From: JAJDTR01 sp965220415
Lineage (GTDB): Bacteria; Poribacteria; WGA-4E; JAJDTR01
Direction: 5' to 3'
Assembly: GCA_965220415.1 (NCBI GenBank)
Contig: OZ244829.1
Coordinates: 930,001-994,000 of the forward strand
DNA length: 64,000 nt
Made by a program: the position numbers and the translations under genes. The notes beneath the pieces are model-generated. The model ran no database searches. It was not told the DNA's origin and saw only the letters and a list, made by a program, of their open reading frames with translations. Of this stretch, positions 34,313-43,375 are shown in pieces (the stretch's first letter is position 1; each line of letters starts with the position of its first letter).

Positions 34313-34372
34313 CTACAAGTATGAACTGCTCTGCTACAAACCGGATAGCGCGAATTCTATATGGTATTGGAT

Positions 34373-36232
34373 TTAATTCGAGCGAAGTGCAATCGGACCG
34401 CAAAATAGCCCTTTTCGCTCACGCTTCCACCATGTGCCTTTTTCCCGCTTTGTCTCTAGGTCAGTGAACCGGTAGTCGTAGAGGACGGCGCGGACATATC
34501 GCGGCGGCGCTTCAGGAAACGGATTCTCCTCCAGTAGCTCAATCACATCCGGCGATCCCTGTAGCAATCGTATCATAAAGTTGACGAACCATGGGGCATT
34601 CTGGCAGTTACCGCGAAGTGCCGCGAACCACATCTGCCAATCCAGTCGCGGTTGGTGGGGGGCAACCCAGCGAGGGGATTGATCCAGTTCATCCGGTTTC
34701 CATTTAAATTTGTACGCTTTCCACGTCCTTCTATCGTTGCTGCCTTCAACCTCGATTTCGGGTCGAGAAGTGGTCATCACCGTAAAGAGTCCATAGCTGT
34801 TCACTACGCGAAATGGGGCGACCCACCTCAGAACGTCTTGCGCAATCGGCGGAAAACCCTCGCGCCATAGGAATGTCCCGGTCATCCGAATTCCGCTTAC
34901 CAACAGTATAAACGCCGCCAAAACGCCAATGAGAGGGCGCTTCCATCTTCGCGTAAGACTCATTGCGGAAGGCAGTGTCAATCGTTCGGCAATCCGGGTT
35001 GGGAGGCAGCGGCGTAAAACGGCATCGTCAAGTAACAAAATGCAGAGCGCAATCGTCAGCAGGTTGAAGAAGCAGTAATTTCCGGTTGCGGCGATTAGGA
35101 ATTGTAACGCAACAAGGGCAATCGCGGCAAAAAATCGCAGGCGGCGCGGTGCAAAGATGAGGAACGGAACGACAATCTCAACCCCAAACATGCCCGCAAC
35201 GGAGGCTTTCTGAATCCATTCGGGAAGGTGATGGGCGTACCAACCCAGGGACGTTGGGAGCGGCTGCGTTTCATAATGAAAATTGAGTGCGGTAAGGTTA
35301 CTCCACGTCGGGTCACCGCTCATCAACTTCACGACCCCGGAAGCAAACATCAGGCGAAACAGCAGCCATCGGAGCAGCCATAACACGACAGAGGATGGCG
35401 CCGCTTCCCGCGAGATTCTTGGCAGAATCCGCAACGGTGCGAAAAAGATTGCAAGAAAACCGGTTTCCAGCAGAAGCGCATCCCACTGGAAACTCAGGAA
35501 ACTTTGGCCCACCGTCACCAGCGAGAGGTAGAACACCCACAAACCGGTTAGCGCGATGACCGGCGCAACGCCGACAATCAACAGCAACGACAGAAACACG
35601 CCGCCGCCGCACAAGAGATGCAAAAAGGCGTCGCTATCGGCAAACCAACATAGCGTTGGAAAGGATAGATACCGCTCAAGACCGACCTGCTCGCGGACGG
35701 CGCTCAGGTATTGATCGGCGGGCAAAATGCCGTCACTCCCTATCAAGCCGTCAATCTGAGTCCACAGCGATAGGAAAGCAATGAAATAGATGACGCCGAG
35801 CAGTCGAAGAAACAGCCATCGCGTCAAGAAGAACGTCGGTCGAGCCGGTTGCCTCCCCCAACCCCAGCGCGTTAACGCCGAGAAAAACTGTCGGTGTCCC
35901 GCGATGAAACGGTATAACCCCTCGGCGACCGGAGCAAACCCGGGTAGACGTTGATACAATCCCAGTGCCCATCGTCTCCGCCCGCCGTGGGTGAGTGCAC
36001 GAAAAACGGCTTCGGCGCCGCAAAATACTTCGCCATCGGGATTAACGAGTTGCACCGCCCTTTGATAATGCTCGTGCGGGATTTCGGGGAATTGCTCCGC
36101 AACCTCACGAGAGGAAATATAGTCGACATGTTCCGTCGTCGCCTGTTGCCACCGCGCAATCCAGAAACGACAGAAATCGCAATCGGCGTCGTAAATCACA
36201 AGCGGTCGAATAGGCGGATTGTGCACTCGCAT
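34373..36232 (-). CDS. DCC thiol-oxidoreductase domain fused to lipase-maturation-factor-like membrane protein
   Basis: This 619-residue protein begins with a DCC-type domain: YDADCDFCRFW with Cys18 and Cys21 in a CxxC arrangement. From about residue 125 it is a multi-pass membrane protein resembling lipase maturation factor, with WDALLLETGFLAIFFAPLR and a soluble C-terminal part containing WKPDELDQSPRWVAPHQPRLDWQ-like segments. In animals LMF1 helps fold lipases in the ER; the role of bacterial relatives is unknown. The fusion order is recurrent in bacteria. GAGGTGATTG precedes ATG 36232. It follows the PAP2 gene by 15 bases, suggesting a shared envelope or lipid-related role. Confidence 0.88.
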   Translation of the reverse strand: MRVHNPPIRPLVIYDADCDFCRFWIARWQQATTEHVDYISSREVAEQFPEIPHEHYQRAVQLVNPDGEVFCGAEAVFRALTHGGRRRWALGLYQRLPGFAPVAEGLYRFIAGHRQFFSALTRWGWGRQPARPTFFLTRWLFLRLLGVIYFIAFLSLWTQIDGLIGSDGILPADQYLSAVREQVGLERYLSFPTLCWFADSDAFLHLLCGGGVFLSLLLIVGVAPVIALTGLWVFYLSLVTVGQSFLSFQWDALLLETGFLAIFFAPLRILPRISREAAPSSVVLWLLRWLLFRLMFASGVVKLMSGDPTWSNLTALNFHYETQPLPTSLGWYAHHLPEWIQKASVAGMFGVEIVVPFLIFAPRRLRFFAAIALVALQFLIAATGNYCFFNLLTIALCILLLDDAVLRRCLPTRIAERLTLPSAMSLTRRWKRPLIGVLAAFILLVSGIRMTGTFLWREGFPPIAQDVLRWVAPFRVVNSYGLFTVMTTSRPEIEVEGSNDRRTWKAYKFKWKPDELDQSPRWVAPHQPRLDWQMWFAALRGNCQNAPWFVNFMIRLLQGSPDVIELLEENPFPEAPPRYVRAVLYDYRFTDLETKREKGTWWKRERKGLFCGPIALRSN

Positions 36233-36247
36233 TTCTTTTCAATCACC

Positions 36248-37096
36248 TCAGAGCCATCCGTAAACGATTGGGTAAAGCCCGAACGTTAAAACGCCGAGAA
36301 GAACTCCTGCAACTGCATCTAACGCGTAATGAAACCGACCGTAGACCGTGCCGACCACCAGCCCGGTGCAAAATGGAAATAGAATGACGAAACTGACGAG
36401 ATCATAGCGCGCCGCGCAGAGAAGAACGACGATCGCGAGCGCGGAGTGAGAACTTGGAAACGCCGTGCCCTTCGTGGATGCGCGGGAAAGGATGGTATGC
36501 GTCAACTTGCACAGGGGAGCGTTCGACATAGGCTCTTTAATCTTCTCCTCAAAGTAGCGAGGTCCGGCGACGGGCATAAAGATATACCAGATTAGGCAAA
36601 TGTTAAATGTGAACAGTTCGGCGAACAACGTTTCAAAGAATGCCTCGCCCTTTCCCCGAAAATAGAGCATTGCCGGTAGGGAAACGGGGATAAAGTAATA
36701 GCTCAGGTAGCAGAGATGCAGATACTCCGAGAGGGCAACCGACGGAAAACGTGCGCTCAGATACGTGCTCGGTTGTCCGTTGAAGAGCCGGTTTTCCCTT
36801 CGGACAATCCAATCGTCAAACGTGCCCTGAAAGACCAGCTGCGTCAGCGGCTTAACCCCCCAGTAGAAGATCAAGATGGTCCCAAGTGCGTACCAGTCAC
36901 GCACGAACTGGAGCAGGGGCGGCAGCGGGCTAGTGACGAAATGAAGCGAAAGTATTCCCAAGACCGCTACGATGTGGATGGATAGGAAGATATACCAGCG
37001 TGCCAGGTTTCTGTGAAAGATAAGCATTAAGGCGCTGGAGACAGCGAGATATAGGATCGTAATCCAATCGGACGGTAAAAGGTTGAATGAGGCCAT
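36248..37096 (-). CDS. PAP2-superfamily membrane phosphatase or phosphotransferase
   Basis: The 282-residue protein has about six to seven hydrophobic segments. The PAP2 motifs are PVAGPR (175-180), PSSHS (214-218) and GRFHYALD (253-260), the last carrying the catalytic His. The PxxGPR form of motif 1 is like the inositolphosphotransferase/Aur1-like subgroup rather than classical KxxxxxxRP. Likely substrates are lipid phosphates or phosphoinositol head groups (inference). Cotranscribed with the DCC/LMF gene. The ribosome site is weak. Confidence 0.88.
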   Translation of the reverse strand: MASFNLLPSDWITILYLAVSSALMLIFHRNLARWYIFLSIHIVAVLGILSLHFVTSPLPPLLQFVRDWYALGTILIFYWGVKPLTQLVFQGTFDDWIVRRENRLFNGQPSTYLSARFPSVALSEYLHLCYLSYYFIPVSLPAMLYFRGKGEAFFETLFAELFTFNICLIWYIFMPVAGPRYFEEKIKEPMSNAPLCKLTHTILSRASTKGTAFPSSHSALAIVVLLCAARYDLVSFVILFPFCTGLVVGTVYGRFHYALDAVAGVLLGVLTFGLYPIVYGWL

Positions 37097-37547
37097 ATAT
37101 TTTTGACGAGACGCACCGCTTGCGAGACCTGATACCGTGCGCCGCGTTATCCGCCCGATATTATAGTTGAAGTCGCGGATTTATGCAATTGACAGTTTGG
37201 CTGTGGGCGACATTGGGTGGGGAGTACGTCGAAAATGTTAGTTTTTAGGAAGGGACATCTTATTATTGGTGGATTTGTGGGAATAACGGGGAACTCCGTG
37301 CGAACTCCATCGCGGTAATTGTCCGTCCCCTTGATTACTCGCTATTCGCTCGCTTAATCGCAATTCCTCAATCTCATGGTAGGACCATGGTGCATTTGCA
37401 TGATTAAAATTTCCCGATGGGAAAGAAAGGATTGTTCTCAAAACCGCATTATCAAAAAAAAACGCCCCATGCAATGGAGTTACATGGGGCGTGCGCACAT
37501 CTGATAGAGGAAGTTTTCCTTCCGCATTAGCGAGGAAGAGGTATGTA
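37097..37547. other. Intergenic region, mostly empty
   Basis: 451 bases with the sigma-Kelch terminator (37454-37492) and otherwise no recognised gene. A degenerate 38-mer-like piece (CGCTATTCGCTCGCTTAATC) lies near 37329. Confidence 0.5.
37454..37492 (-). terminator. Rho-independent terminator of the sigma-Kelch gene
   Basis: Minus-strand stem ACGCCCCAT / ATGGGGCGT with a 13-base loop followed by eight or more T. About 55 bases beyond the stop codon. Confidence 0.88.
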
Positions 37548-39536
37548 TCAAGGGACAAATACGTCCATCGTCGCGACAAGGAGACCGTCGGCGCTTCCTC
37601 CAATGACATAAATTTCCCCATCCACAACGCAGGCAGCCGCTCCCCTTCTCGGTGTTGCCATATCCGTTTTCTTCGTCCATGTATCCGTTACGGGGTTATA
37701 TTCTTCAACCGTGCCAACATCCATTTCTATTTCCTTGCCTACAAATCTACCCAAATCATCAACTCCTTCTGTGTTTAAACCAGAAACCATTTCTACGGTG
37801 ATTTCGCCTCTGTCGTATCCACCGATGACATAAATCCTCCCGTTTACAACGCAGCTGGAGAATCCAGCCCTAGGTGTCAGTAAATCCGCCTTATTTTCCC
37901 ACGTCCCCGTTGCCGGGTCGTAGGCTTCCACGGTCGAAAGTACAAATGTTCCCCTTACGCCGCCCATCACATAAATCAATCCATTAACCACACTAGTCGA
38001 GAAACCGTGTCTTGGTGTTGGCATATCGGCTTTTCTTGTCCATGTGTCCGACGCCGGATCGTATTCTTCTATTACCGAGAGGCTATCGTCCATCTCAAGA
38101 TAAACCATCTCGCCCGCTTTTATTAAGTATTCAAGCGTATCCGCATTTAGGGCACTGAAAGCGTATTTGCGGTTAAATTGCGGAGGTGCATCTTCACTTG
38201 CAGGTACTGGTTTGGCGGGATTTTTATAGGATGTTCCCTCCGTACCTCCAATGGCATAGATTTTATTGTTCACGACGCTGCTGGAAAAGCTGGTCCTTTC
38301 GGTGGGCATATCGGTTTTTCTTGTCCAGATGCCGGTTTTGGGGTCATACTCCTCGACTGTGCCCAGCGTATAACTAGCAGAGGTTCTGTTCCCGCCGCCA
38401 GTGCCGCCAATCGCATAGATTATCCCATTCATCACGCTGGTCGCGAAAGAATGCCTGCGGGTTGGCATCTCGGCGCACGTCTTCCAGATGTCCGTTGCCG
38501 GATGGTATTCTTCTACGGTTCTAAGCCAAGAGGGATCGACGGCATCACCCCCTATGGCATAAATCTTCCCGTTGACATACTCCGCCGAGAGGGAGTTTCT
38601 TGCAGTGAACATGTCAGCCCTTTTTTTCCATTCCTCACCGCCATCCGCATTGGCGCCTGCCAGCAACCGATTGTTGAACTTCGGTTTTTTCCTAAAATCC
38701 TCGTTCCCACCCCCATCGGAGAGGACGATTGACTTGGCAATGTCTACCACCTGAACAGGGCTCACCTCTACCTCCGCAACCCGAGTTTGGCTGGGAAGCG
38801 TTGATACAATCCATTCACCGACGGAGTACAGCGGACTGACACGCACCGCGAGACTGAGCAGAACGACAGCCACGACCGAAAATCCCAGCGGAAGTGGTGT
38901 TATGCGGGGATGAGGCTGAATTTTCGCTTGCTTAATCATCTCAACGACAGTGAAGGTAAAACCCGGTTGTAGTCTCCGATGTTCAAACGTCGTTTCCATC
39001 ATAGTAATCATCTCCTCTTTGAGTTGTAGGCGAGCACGGCTAAGGCGCTGCCTGATGGCGTCATGGGAAACCCTGAGAAATTGAGAAATCTCGTGGGTAC
39101 TCATACCCCCGAGGTAGTAGAGCGTCAAGACCTGCCGATACATCTCCGGCAGTACCGCCAAGGCGTCGTGAAGGCGCTCGTACTCCTGTTCTTTTTGATA
39201 GGCGTCCGTCGAAGGGTGTTCTAACGCCTTGTGATCCAGATCTTCCGTGTATTCGCTGTCGGGACGGCTGGAACGTGATCGCAGCAAGTCCTTGCACAAG
39301 TTGGTTGTAATCGAAAAGATCCATGCAAGGAAACTGTCCCATCGTTTCAGTGTACGAAGACGCTGAAACGCTTTGATGAACACCTCTTGAGTAATGTCCT
39401 CGGCGTCTTGGAAGTGCCGGAGTTTGGTACAGGCAAGCGCGTAAACACTTTCTTTGTATTTGTCTACGAGCAAGCCAAATGCTTCCGGACTTCCATTGAG
39501 GCATTGATGAATGATATGACCATCTTCGGTACGCAC
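37548..39536 (-). CDS. ECF-like sigma factor fused through a membrane helix to a six-repeat Kelch domain
   Basis: One 662-residue protein. Residues ~25-88 are sigma region 2 (DAEDITQEVFIKAFQRL, WIFSITTNLCKDLLR). Residues ~122-176 are region 4 with the helix-turn-helix (MSTHEISQFLRVSHDAIRQRLSRAR). A single hydrophobic helix lies at ~216-234. Residues ~300-662 hold six Kelch units, each with a W-x-x-x-ADM-x-TPR-like start and a YxxGG motif (326, 374, 427, 522, 569, 643), predicting a six-bladed propeller outside the membrane. Blades 3 and 5 carry insertions of about 50 and 30 residues. Start GTG 39536 follows CGGAGC. Sigma factors direct RNA polymerase; here control by the sensed or proteolysed propeller is inferred. 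No separate anti-sigma gene is adjacent. Confidence 0.9.
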   Translation of the reverse strand: MRTEDGHIIHQCLNGSPEAFGLLVDKYKESVYALACTKLRHFQDAEDITQEVFIKAFQRLRTLKRWDSFLAWIFSITTNLCKDLLRSRSSRPDSEYTEDLDHKALEHPSTDAYQKEQEYERLHDALAVLPEMYRQVLTLYYLGGMSTHEISQFLRVSHDAIRQRLSRARLQLKEEMITMMETTFEHRRLQPGFTFTVVEMIKQAKIQPHPRITPLPLGFSVVAVVLLSLAVRVSPLYSVGEWIVSTLPSQTRVAEVEVSPVQVVDIAKSIVLSDGGGNEDFRKKPKFNNRLLAGANADGGEEWKKRADMFTARNSLSAEYVNGKIYAIGGDAVDPSWLRTVEEYHPATDIWKTCAEMPTRRHSFATSVMNGIIYAIGGTGGGNRTSASYTLGTVEEYDPKTGIWTRKTDMPTERTSFSSSVVNNKIYAIGGTEGTSYKNPAKPVPASEDAPPQFNRKYAFSALNADTLEYLIKAGEMVYLEMDDSLSVIEEYDPASDTWTRKADMPTPRHGFSTSVVNGLIYVMGGVRGTFVLSTVEAYDPATGTWENKADLLTPRAGFSSCVVNGRIYVIGGYDRGEITVEMVSGLNTEGVDDLGRFVGKEIEMDVGTVEEYNPVTDTWTKKTDMATPRRGAAACVVDGEIYVIGGSADGLLVATMDVFVP

Positions 39537-40041
39537 GGTATTGCTCCGATTCTTCCATTATGCATTTCACTGAGTAAGACGAGCGAGACACCAAAAATGT
39601 GACAGACATTGAAAATTTTCGGATTGCGACCGTTTGACGACGCTTTCGCTTGAATTGGATAGGCGGGAAATGTCCAAGCCAATGTCACAACCTGTGTAAC
39701 ACAATACATCACATTGAAATTGGAACTTGCTATGCGCTGTAGGATGCACCCTGTGCATCGCCGCAAGGTGACAACGATAAGTGGGATCATCCCACAATGA
39801 AGGCATCTGAACGAGGAAAGGAATAGCTTATGTCGGGGTTGTCACGGGCGAGGCGCAGCGAGGGGCAATTATTTAGCAATGATTGAACGCGGCGGGGTTG
39901 AGTGCAGAATAGGGGCCGGGCATTCTCTACCTAGCCAGTGTCATCTTCAAGAATTTTCGCAATCAAGGGAACACAGGAGTCATAAACTGGAGACGATAGG
40001 ACATTGTATTTGATATTCGCATACTCCGCCTAAATCCCCAT
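39537..40041. other. Intergenic region, no gene recognised
   Basis: 505 bases between the sigma-Kelch start and the SDR stop. Contains a small ATGCACCCTGTGCATCGC palindrome near 39743; overlapping short frames lack ribosome sites. It must hold the sigma-Kelch promoter, which could not be pinpointed. Confidence 0.5.
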
Positions 40042-40839
40042 TCACCTCAACGACATCCCCATGCGTCCCCCGTCAACGTGGATAGTTTGCCCCGTGATGT
40101 AGGAAGCGTCGTTGCTCAGTAGGAAGGCGACGACGGACGCCACCTCCTCCGGTGCGGCGCGGCGTTTCATGATACAGCCTTCGTTTGGTGTCTCCTCCAA
40201 CTCCCTCTTTCGCGCGGCGGGGTCGGACGCTCTTCCGAAGTGCATTTCGGTGACAATCCAACCCGGCGCAACCGCGTTGACCCGAATCCCGTAGCCGACA
40301 AACTCCTGCGCCATGGTTTTCGTGACGGACACTAGCCCGGCTTTAATGGCGTCATACACCCACATGCCGGGCCTGCCGAGAAAACCGGCTTCCGATGAGA
40401 TATTGACAATGGCGCCGCTCTCCTTCTTTAGCGTCGGTAGCAACACTTGCGTCATGTGCACCCAGCCCCGTAAACCGATCGCCGTTTCCACGTCCCAATT
40501 CTCCTGCCATGAACCGTCTTCAATTCCGCCCTGCCGGAGTATGGCGGCGTTGTTTACCAGCATGTGGAGCGCAGGAAAGCGTTCCGCGACCGCATTGCCG
40601 CAGGCGGTGACGGCTCCGTCGTTGGCGAGATCGACCTCAATATGGCTGGCTTTTCCGCCGTCAGCCTCGATCTCGGAAACCGCCCGGTTTGCCAACTCAA
40701 CATTATTGTCCGCGATAATGACGTGGGCGCCTTCAGCCGCTAGACGGTTAGCAGTCGCGCGTCCGATGCCGGAGGCACCGCCGGTGATGAGGGCGACCTT
40801 GTCCGTGAATCGAACCGTGCCCCAAGGGTTTGTTTGCAT
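40042..40839 (-). CDS. SDR-family oxidoreductase
   Basis: A 265-residue classical short-chain dehydrogenase: cofactor loop TGGASGIG, NNAA, catalytic Ser in VNISSEAG, and Tyr/Lys in VYDAIKAG, so the usual YxxxK reads YDAIK. C-terminal TGQTIHVDGG is standard. ATG 40839 is preferred because GAGGAGCG lies upstream; the frame extends to 40905 but enters a palindromic repeat. The substrate is unknown. It lies downstream of another SDR gene with a perfect palindrome between them. Confidence 0.92.
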   Translation of the reverse strand: MQTNPWGTVRFTDKVALITGGASGIGRATANRLAAEGAHVIIADNNVELANRAVSEIEADGGKASHIEVDLANDGAVTACGNAVAERFPALHMLVNNAAILRQGGIEDGSWQENWDVETAIGLRGWVHMTQVLLPTLKKESGAIVNISSEAGFLGRPGMWVYDAIKAGLVSVTKTMAQEFVGYGIRVNAVAPGWIVTEMHFGRASDPAARKRELEETPNEGCIMKRRAAPEEVASVVAFLLSNDASYITGQTIHVDGGRMGMSLR

Positions 40840-40879
40840 TCGTTTTCGCTCCTCAATGAAATGAGACTTACGGTATTCA

Positions 40880-40907
40880 GTATGGGACGCAGATCTGCGT
40901 CCCATAC
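40880..40907. repeat. 28-base perfect palindrome between the two SDR genes
   Basis: Each 14-base arm reads GTATGGGACGCAGA on its own strand, meeting with no loop. It may be a degenerate dispersed palindrome or an operator; the SDR ribosome site lies about 30 bases farther along. Confidence 0.7.
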
Positions 40908-40931
40908 AAGAACAAGCCGATTATGTTCATG

Positions 40932-41705
40932 CTAGGTTCTCGTGATTAAGCCGCCATCAACGAGCAGGGAGGCGCCGGTGATCCATTCCGCATCGTCGGA
41001 GGCGAGGAAGACGGTGGCACGCCCAACATCTCTCGGTTTGCCGAAGCGCGGCAGGGCAGTCTTTTCGGCGACGGCATCAATCATATCCTGCGTGAGGTAG
41101 TCCTGGAGCGACGTCTCTATGTAGCCGGGACAGATGGCGTTGACGGTTATCCCGTACTCCCCGACCTCTATGGCGGTATCGCGCACCATGTTGACGACGC
41201 CGGCTTTCGCCGGGGCGTAGGCAGGTCCCGCGCCGCCGCCGTATGCGTGGACGGAGGCGATCTGGATGATTCGTCCGTACTTAGATCGCTTCAGGTGGGG
41301 GATGGCGAGTTTCGTCGCGACGAACACGGCGCGCAGGTTTGTCCCGACGACCTTGTCCCATTGTGCAATCGAGATGTCTTGCGCTCCGCCGGGGATGTGG
41401 ATGCCGGCGTTGTTGACGAGGATGTCCAGCCCGTCGAAGTGTTCGACGGTTCGCTCAATCAAGTGTTCCACCTGAGATTCATCCGTGACATCGGTCTGGA
41501 TGAATATCGCTTGTCCGCCGAGTTTCTCGATCTCTTCGACGGTCGGCGTGGTGACGTCCGTTTCGTGATATTTCCCCCGGAGCGGCGCCTCCTGCTTGTC
41601 GGCGATGGCGACGCGGGCGCCTTCACGCGCGAACTCAAGTGCGATGCCTCGTCCGACGCCCGAGCTGCCTCCGGTCACAATGCTGATTCGATCTTTGAGT
41701 ATCAT
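40932..41705 (-). CDS. SDR-family oxidoreductase
   Basis: A 257-residue classical SDR: TGGSSGVG cofactor loop, NNAG, IIQIASVHAYGG with the catalytic Ser shifted to an Ala-Ser arrangement, and YAPAKAG with the Tyr/Lys pair. C-terminal TGASLLVDGG. ATG 41705 after GAGGAAGC is preferred to the upstream ATG at 41768. It is similar in layout to the downstream SDR but not a recent duplicate. The two may act in sequence on a sugar or polyol (inference). Confidence 0.92.
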   Translation of the reverse strand: MILKDRISIVTGGSSGVGRGIALEFAREGARVAIADKQEAPLRGKYHETDVTTPTVEEIEKLGGQAIFIQTDVTDESQVEHLIERTVEHFDGLDILVNNAGIHIPGGAQDISIAQWDKVVGTNLRAVFVATKLAIPHLKRSKYGRIIQIASVHAYGGGAGPAYAPAKAGVVNMVRDTAIEVGEYGITVNAICPGYIETSLQDYLTQDMIDAVAEKTALPRFGKPRDVGRATVFLASDDAEWITGASLLVDGGLITRT

Positions 41706-41790
41706 GAAATGCTTCCTCTTACCGTTTGTGGATACATTTATTCGGTCCCATAGCAATCTCTCCGCCATGCCGGAGCATTGAGAAGGTTAC

Positions 41791-41807
41791 GGCATACGGA
41801 GTATGCC
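41791..41807. repeat. Small hairpin at the end of hsdM
   Basis: GGCATACGGAGTATGCC: a seven-base stem around a three-base loop, ending 3 bases from the hsdM stop codon; no T tract. Confidence 0.55.
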
Positions 41808-41809
41808 TA

Positions 41810-43363
41810 CTACCTTTCCAGAATCATGGCGACGTTTTCGGCGATTTGGTCCTCCAACTGGCGTGCCTCGTTGGTCAGCACTTCCAACTCCTCGTTGAGC
41901 GTTCCCAACCGCTCCGAGAAGTCGAAATCCTCTGCCTCCCGATCGGCGACCCCGACATAGCGCCCCGGATTGAGCGTCCACCCGTTCGCCTCGATTTCGT
42001 CAACCGTTACGGCTTTACACAACCCCGGCACATCGACATATTTCGCGTCGGGGAAATGAGTCGCCAGTAACTCCGCGCTATCGTGCTCGTTTTCCGGGGT
42101 TTCGCCGCGGTAGAGCCGTGCGATGTTGGCTAGGAACTCCACCTGCCCCGGCGTGAACTCCCGATGCGCGCGGGTCATCTGCTGATAATGGCCGCGCGCA
42201 TCTATAAACAGCACCTTGTCCTCGCGCTCGCTGCCTAGTTTGGATTTGTCCAAGAACCAGAGCATACACGGCAGCGTAACGGTGTAAAAGAAGTTTGAGG
42301 CTATGCCCACCATGACATCAACGGCGCGGGATTGAATAATACCTTTACGGATTTCCAATTCGGAACCGCGCGCATCGGAGGCGGAGTTCGCCATGACAAA
42401 TCCGGCGCGCCCGAACGCCGAAAGCGAACTGTAGAACAGTTGAATCCACAGATAGTTGGCGTTGTCCACGCGCGGCATGCCGAACGGAAATCGCGGGTCA
42501 TCCTTGATGCGCTCCCTGTCCACGCGATCCACGTTGAAGGGCGGATTCGCCATCACGAAGTCGAACTTTTCGAGAGACTTGTGCGGGTCTTCGTAGTAGC
42601 TGTTGGCTTGACGGATATCGCCTTCGAGTCCGTGAACGGCGAGGTTCATCTTGCACAGCCTAATGGTCTCCGCCACGCGCTCGATTCCGTGTATGCTGAT
42701 TTGACCGTTCCCGTTCTTTTTGTGGTTGTGGATAAACTCGGCGCTCTGGACGAACATGCCACCGGAGCCGCAGGCGGGATCAAGGATTCGCCCTTGGAAG
42801 GGTTCGATGATTTCGACAATCAGCCTAACGAGCGAGGTTGGGGTGAAGAACTCGCCGCCGCGCTGCCCTTCGGTCATGGCGAAGTTACCGAGAAAATACT
42901 CGTAAATCTTGCCGAAGGCGTCTCCCTCAATCTCCATCGGAATCTGCTCCATGATACGCAGTAGCTCGATCAGCGTGTTTTTTTCCAGCCGGTTGTAGGT
43001 CTTGGGCAGGACACCGTTCACCTGTGGGTTCTCCGCCTCAATGGCTTTCATGGCATCGGTGATTGCCTGGCCGATGTTTTCGTCCTCGGACAGTTTCAAC
43101 AGGTGTCCGAATCGCGCCGCCTCCGGGAGGTAAAAGACCCCGCGTGCTTGGTACTCTGTCTTGCCTATTCCTCTCCGTCTGCTGCTCGCCGCCTCGCTTA
43201 CAAGCTCACCTTCCGCTTGCGCGAATTTGTGGTCTGCGTAGCGCAGGAATATCAGCCCCAACACCGGGATGGAGTATTCGGATGATTTGAGTTTGGAGTT
43301 GGCTCTCAGTTCATCGGCAGCGCTCCACAACCGCCTTTCGAGTTCGTTTAGGTTTGTGTTCAT
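41810..43363 (-). CDS. Type I restriction-modification methyltransferase subunit (HsdM-like)
   Basis: The 517-residue N6-adenine methyltransferase has the helical HsdM_N domain (~8-150), SAM motif DPACGSGG (195-202) and catalytic NPPF (273-276), and ends with the family's NGWTLNPGRYVGV segment and a coiled-coil tail. HsdM needs HsdS for sequence recognition, but neither HsdS nor HsdR is encoded here. It follows the Mrr gene by 12 bases, so the two are cotranscribed. The downstream gene is an unrelated SDR. Either HsdS lies elsewhere or the system is a remnant or has a new partner. Confidence 0.92.
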   Translation of the reverse strand: MNTNLNELERRLWSAADELRANSKLKSSEYSIPVLGLIFLRYADHKFAQAEGELVSEAASSRRRGIGKTEYQARGVFYLPEAARFGHLLKLSEDENIGQAITDAMKAIEAENPQVNGVLPKTYNRLEKNTLIELLRIMEQIPMEIEGDAFGKIYEYFLGNFAMTEGQRGGEFFTPTSLVRLIVEIIEPFQGRILDPACGSGGMFVQSAEFIHNHKKNGNGQISIHGIERVAETIRLCKMNLAVHGLEGDIRQANSYYEDPHKSLEKFDFVMANPPFNVDRVDRERIKDDPRFPFGMPRVDNANYLWIQLFYSSLSAFGRAGFVMANSASDARGSELEIRKGIIQSRAVDVMVGIASNFFYTVTLPCMLWFLDKSKLGSEREDKVLFIDARGHYQQMTRAHREFTPGQVEFLANIARLYRGETPENEHDSAELLATHFPDAKYVDVPGLCKAVTVDEIEANGWTLNPGRYVGVADREAEDFDFSERLGTLNEELEVLTNEARQLEDQIAENVAMILER

Positions 43364-43375
43364 GGTGTTAGTCTT

